From NCBI GenBank assembly GCA_005880525.1, contig VBFW01000133.1:1-14826 (forward strand): a stretch of 14,826 nucleotides of DNA, read 5' to 3'. Origin of the DNA: Chloroflexota bacterium (GTDB taxonomy: Bacteria > Chloroflexota > Dormibacteria > Dormibacterales > Dormibacteraceae). A program made the position numbers and the translations under genes. The notes under the pieces are model-generated. The model did not search any database. It was not told the origin of the DNA and was given only the letters and a program-made list of their open reading frames with translations. This document shows, piece after piece, positions 12,573 through 14,826 of this stretch (its first letter is position 1; each line of letters opens with the position of its first letter).

Positions 12573-13493
12573 ATGCCTAAGCTCGCCTTCTTATATCCCG
12601 GCCAAGGCTCCCAGCACGCCGGCATGGGCGCCGACCTGCTCCAGGACGACGAGGTGTCGGCCCTGTGCGACAAGTGCTCGTCGGCCGCGGACGTGGATCT
12701 TCGCCACCTCCTCACCGCGGCCAATGACGACGAGCTGCGACTGACCCAGAACGCGCAGCCCGCTCTGACTTTCATGGGAATCGGACTAACGACGCTGCTG
12801 GCACGCGCAGGTCATGTGTGGGCCGCAGCTGCCGGTCATTCGGTAGGGGAGTACGGCGCGCTGGCAGCGTCGCATGCTGTCGAACATGCGCCGGTGATCA
12901 AGGCCGTGGTCGAGCGTGGTCGCGCCATGGCCGAAGCGATCCCTGCGGGCGCGAGCTCGATGAGCGCGGTGCTCGGAATCGATGCCCAGACGGTGGAAGT
13001 TGCGCTCGCGGGCATCGACGACGCGTGGCCGGCCAACTACAACACGCCGACGCAGACCGTGATCGCAGGCACCATCGCGGGCCTCGAAGCCGCAACCAAG
13101 CGGCTGCAGGAGGCCGGCGCCAAGCGCGTCATCCCGCTGAACGTGAGCGCCGCGTTCCACACGCCTCTGATGGCACCCGCGGCGGAGGAGCTGCGCAAGG
13201 CGCTGGATCGGATCGAATGGAGGCGTCCAGTCATCACCGTGATGGCCAACTTGACGGGCCGGCCCCACGCCGACGGTGACCGCATCCCTCACGTCCTGGA
13301 GATGCAGCTGCGGTCGCCCGTGCGGTGGGCAGCATGCGTGCAGGGCCTGGTCGAGATGGGCTGCGACACGTTCGTCGAGGTGGGTCCGAAGCGAGCCCTC
13401 ACCGGGATGATGAAAGAGCTGGCGCCCGGAGCGAAGGCGCTGTCGGTGTCAACCCCGGCCGCAATAGCCGATCTCGCGGGGCTGATACAGTAG
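12573..13493 (+). CDS. fabD: Malonyl-CoA:ACP transacylase FabD
   Basis: Loads malonyl groups from CoA onto acyl carrier protein to start and extend fatty acids. 306 aa, standard. The N-terminal FLYPGQGSQHAGMG, the nucleophile S90 in GHSVGEYGAL, catalytic H196 in AFHTPLM, the substrate-binding NYNTPTQTVIAG and the C-terminal FVEVGPKRALTGM are all present. The start ATG at 12573 has no clear Shine-Dalgarno (AAAAGCAG precedes it). It is followed 43 bases later by acpP, its protein partner. Confidence 0.96.
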   Translation: MPKLAFLYPGQGSQHAGMGADLLQDDEVSALCDKCSSAADVDLRHLLTAANDDELRLTQNAQPALTFMGIGLTTLLARAGHVWAAAAGHSVGEYGALAASHAVEHAPVIKAVVERGRAMAEAIPAGASSMSAVLGIDAQTVEVALAGIDDAWPANYNTPTQTVIAGTIAGLEAATKRLQEAGAKRVIPLNVSAAFHTPLMAPAAEELRKALDRIEWRRPVITVMANLTGRPHADGDRIPHVLEMQLRSPVRWAACVQGLVEMGCDTFVEVGPKRALTGMMKELAPGAKALSVSTPAAIADLAGLIQ

Positions 13494-13536
13494 GGCTCGA
13501 CCCACGAATGGGCCACTCCGCACTGGAGGCAATGAT

Positions 13537-13785
13537 TTGGAAACTCAGAAACTAAGCTTCGAAGACTTCAAGAACATCATCGTCGAGCGCCTCGGCTGCG
13601 AGCCGGAGCAGGTGACGATGGACGCCTCCTTCCAGGAGGACCTCAACGCCGACTCGCTCGACCTGGTCGAGCTGATCTACGCGTTCGAGGAGAACACCGG
13701 TCTCGAGATACCGGACGAGGACGCCGAGAAGATCACGACTGTCGGTCAGGCCTGGGAGTACATCCAGGAGAAGGCCGGCTCATAG
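13537..13785 (+). CDS. acpP: Acyl carrier protein AcpP
   Basis: 82-aa acidic carrier on which fatty acids are built. The phosphopantetheine attachment site is S40 in NADSLDLVELIYAFEE, followed by the conserved IPDEDAEKITTVGQAWEYI. It starts at TTG 13537, supported by GGAGG (13524-13528) at 8 bases; the nearby ATG at 13532 is out of frame. Its stop TAG (13783-13785) overlaps the apparent ATA start of rnc. Confidence 0.96.
   Translation: METQKLSFEDFKNIIVERLGCEPEQVTMDASFQEDLNADSLDLVELIYAFEENTGLEIPDEDAEKITTVGQAWEYIQEKAGS
13766..13784 (+). promoter_or_regulatory. Shine-Dalgarno before an ATA start of rnc
   Basis: AGGAGAAGG (13766-13774) lies 7 bases before ATA (13782-13784), which overlaps the acpP stop TAG (ATAG). 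Changing ATA to ATG would turn the acpP stop into TGG, so a simple base error is less likely here. Confidence 0.55.
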
Positions 13786-14687
13786 CACAACCCGACGCGG
13801 CGCCTCAATCTCCAACGCTGCAGCAGCTGCAGCAAAAGATCGGCATCTACTTCCGCGATCCGAGCCTCCTGCTGGAGGGGGTGACCCACAGCTCATTCGC
13901 CAATGAAAGCCCGCACCTGTCGCCGCGCGACAACGAGCGGCTCGAGTACCTGGGCGACGCGGTGCTGCAGCTCATCAGCGCCGAGTACCTGTACAAGCAC
14001 CACCCAGGCGCAAGTGAAGGCGAGCTGACACAGACGCGGTCGGCCATGGTCAACACCAACACGCTCGCGGAGCTGGCTGAGCAGCTCGACCTCGGCAGCT
14101 ACCTGTATCTCGGCAAGGGCATCGCGCGCGGAGGCGGACGCAGCCTGAAGTCCCTGCTCGCCAACGCGTTCGAGGCCCTGCTCGGCGCGATCTTCCTCGA
14201 CGCGGGCTACGACGCCGCGTACCACTACTACCTGAACCGATACCGCTCGCTGCCGGAGCCCGCCCAGGACGAGAACTTCAAGGGCCGCCTCCAGCAGGTC
14301 GCGCAGGAAAGGTTCGGACAGACGCCGGTCTACGACAGCGAGGGGGCCAAGGTCGGCTCCAAGCGCGAATACACATCGGTTGTGTTTGCCGGCGCCGAGC
14401 CGCTCGGCACCGGGCACGGCTCGACCAAGCAAGAGGCCGAGCAGGAAGCTGCCCGGGCGGCGCTGGAGAGCCTCGTTGGCGCTCTCAAGCCGGCGACCGC
14501 CATCAAGCCTCCACGGTCGAGGGCGCGGCGCGGTTCGCGCCAGCCTCGCAGGACGTCCAAGTCCGAGCCGGCCCCCGTCGAGCCGCTGCCTGAATCGCCT
14601 GTACCGGTGTCGGTGTTACCTTCAGACGACGCGGCTCCTCAGATCGCGGAGCCGCCCCCCAGCCGGCAGTTCGGAGAGCTGGAGTGA
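13782..14687 (+). CDS. rnc: Ribonuclease III with a long C-terminal tail, apparent ATA start
   Basis: Double-strand-specific RNase that matures rRNA and controls mRNA. From ATA 13782 it has 301 aa: MAQPD..., then LQQLQQKIGIYFRDPSLLLEGVTH in two overlapping stretches (LQQLQQKIGIYFRDP and DPSLLLEGVTH), the normal RNase III beginning. The first conventional start, GTG 13881, would delete that helix. The signature NERLEYLGDAVLQ has acidic residues E52, E55 and D59. The second metal site is N128/E131 in LANAFEALLGAIFLD, with Asn where E. coli has Asp114. A dsRNA-binding domain covers about residues 165-235 (FKGRLQQVAQ to EAARAALESL). About 65 extra residues follow, basic (RSRARRGSRQPRR) then Pro/acidic. 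It sits between acpP and smc, a common order. Confidence 0.9.
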   Translation: MAQPDAAPQSPTLQQLQQKIGIYFRDPSLLLEGVTHSSFANESPHLSPRDNERLEYLGDAVLQLISAEYLYKHHPGASEGELTQTRSAMVNTNTLAELAEQLDLGSYLYLGKGIARGGGRSLKSLLANAFEALLGAIFLDAGYDAAYHYYLNRYRSLPEPAQDENFKGRLQQVAQERFGQTPVYDSEGAKVGSKREYTSVVFAGAEPLGTGHGSTKQEAEQEAARAALESLVGALKPATAIKPPRSRARRGSRQPRRTSKSEPAPVEPLPESPVPVSVLPSDDAAPQIAEPPPSRQFGELE

Positions 14688-14718
14688 CGCCACCAAACCG
14701 TCACTAGTTGATAGCGGA

Positions 14719-14826
14719 ATGCCCACCACATCTGCTACCGTGAAGCGGCCCTTGTTCCTCCGTTCGCTGCAGCTACTGGGCTTCAAGACGTTCGCCCGCC
14801 CCACCGAAATTCGGTTCGAAGGCGGT
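14719..14826 (+). CDS. smc: Chromosome partition protein SMC, N-terminal fragment (runs off the window)
   Basis: Only the first 36 codons are in the window. From ATG 14719, after MPTTSATVKRP, comes LFLRSLQLLGFKTFARPTEI, then RFEGG. This is the LxLxGFKSFAxxTxxxFxxG beginning of bacterial SMC just before the Walker A motif, which must lie beyond the end. SMC is the condensin ATPase that organises and segregates the chromosome. It lies 31 bases after rnc, the usual rnc-smc neighbourhood. GCGGA precedes the ATG closely as a weak ribosome site. Confidence 0.88.
   Translation, partial: MPTTSATVKRPLFLRSLQLLGFKTFARPTEIRFEGG

Noticed and set aside
13881..13883. GTG 13881 as the start of rnc
   Set aside because: It removes the conserved first helix LQQKIGIYFRDPSLLLEG, which is clearly encoded in the same frame upstream.

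Overview
The window is a high-GC, gene-dense bacterial chromosome segment of mostly housekeeping genes. The gene set (rpmB, an Asp23-family gene and fakA; then rsmD, coaD, a DivIVA-like gene, rpmF, fabD, acpP, rnc and smc) and the zinc-ribbon types of L28 and L32 suggest a Gram-positive-related Terrabacteria lineage, such as Chloroflexota or Dormibacterota. This placement is inferred from order and style, not from a search.

Layout. 1-1124: an AcuC-type deacetylase (+). 1121-1628: a small membrane protein and ribosomal protein L28 (-), abutting a divergent Asp23-family gene and fakA (+) up to 3583. 3584-3830: an intergenic region rich in hairpins. It ends in a second copy of the last 13 codons and stop of fakA, differing only at synonymous sites. 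3831-4616: a DUF2236/MpaB-like oxygenase (-). 4661-5589: an FTR1-like membrane protein with a coupled small membrane partner (+). 5586-6560: a proline-rich single-pass membrane protein (-). 6629-8701: recG (+). 8694-9542: a LigB/MEMO-like protein (-). 9593-11627: selD, rsmD and coaD (+). 11624-12109: a DivIVA-like coiled-coil gene. 12316-14826: rpmF, fabD, acpP, rnc and the beginning of smc.

Main points. (1) selD is itself a selenoprotein gene: an in-frame TGA sits exactly at the catalytic Cys/Sec position, followed by a SECIS-like hairpin, so a simple ORF call loses the N-terminus. (2) Several genes have no ATG, GTG or TTG where homology requires the start. The DivIVA-like gene and rnc both appear to start at ATA overlapping the previous stop codon, each after a Shine-Dalgarno-like sequence. 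A CTG start is likely for the small membrane protein, and rpmB and the Asp23 gene have no usable start at all. (3) Several other genes have a TANNNT hexamer 7-9 bases before the start, which suggests leaderless mRNAs. (4) The fakA tail repeat next to a structured sequence with a perfect 13-bp GNRA hairpin may be a remnant of a mobile element, possibly a TnpB-type right end, or a chimeric assembly join.

The genes serve translation (L28, L32, RsmD, RNase III), lipid synthesis (FakA, FabD, AcpP), CoA synthesis (CoaD), repair and chromosome maintenance (RecG, SMC), cell division or envelope (DivIVA-like), and selenium use (SelD). No tRNA, rRNA, CRISPR array or intact transposon was seen.
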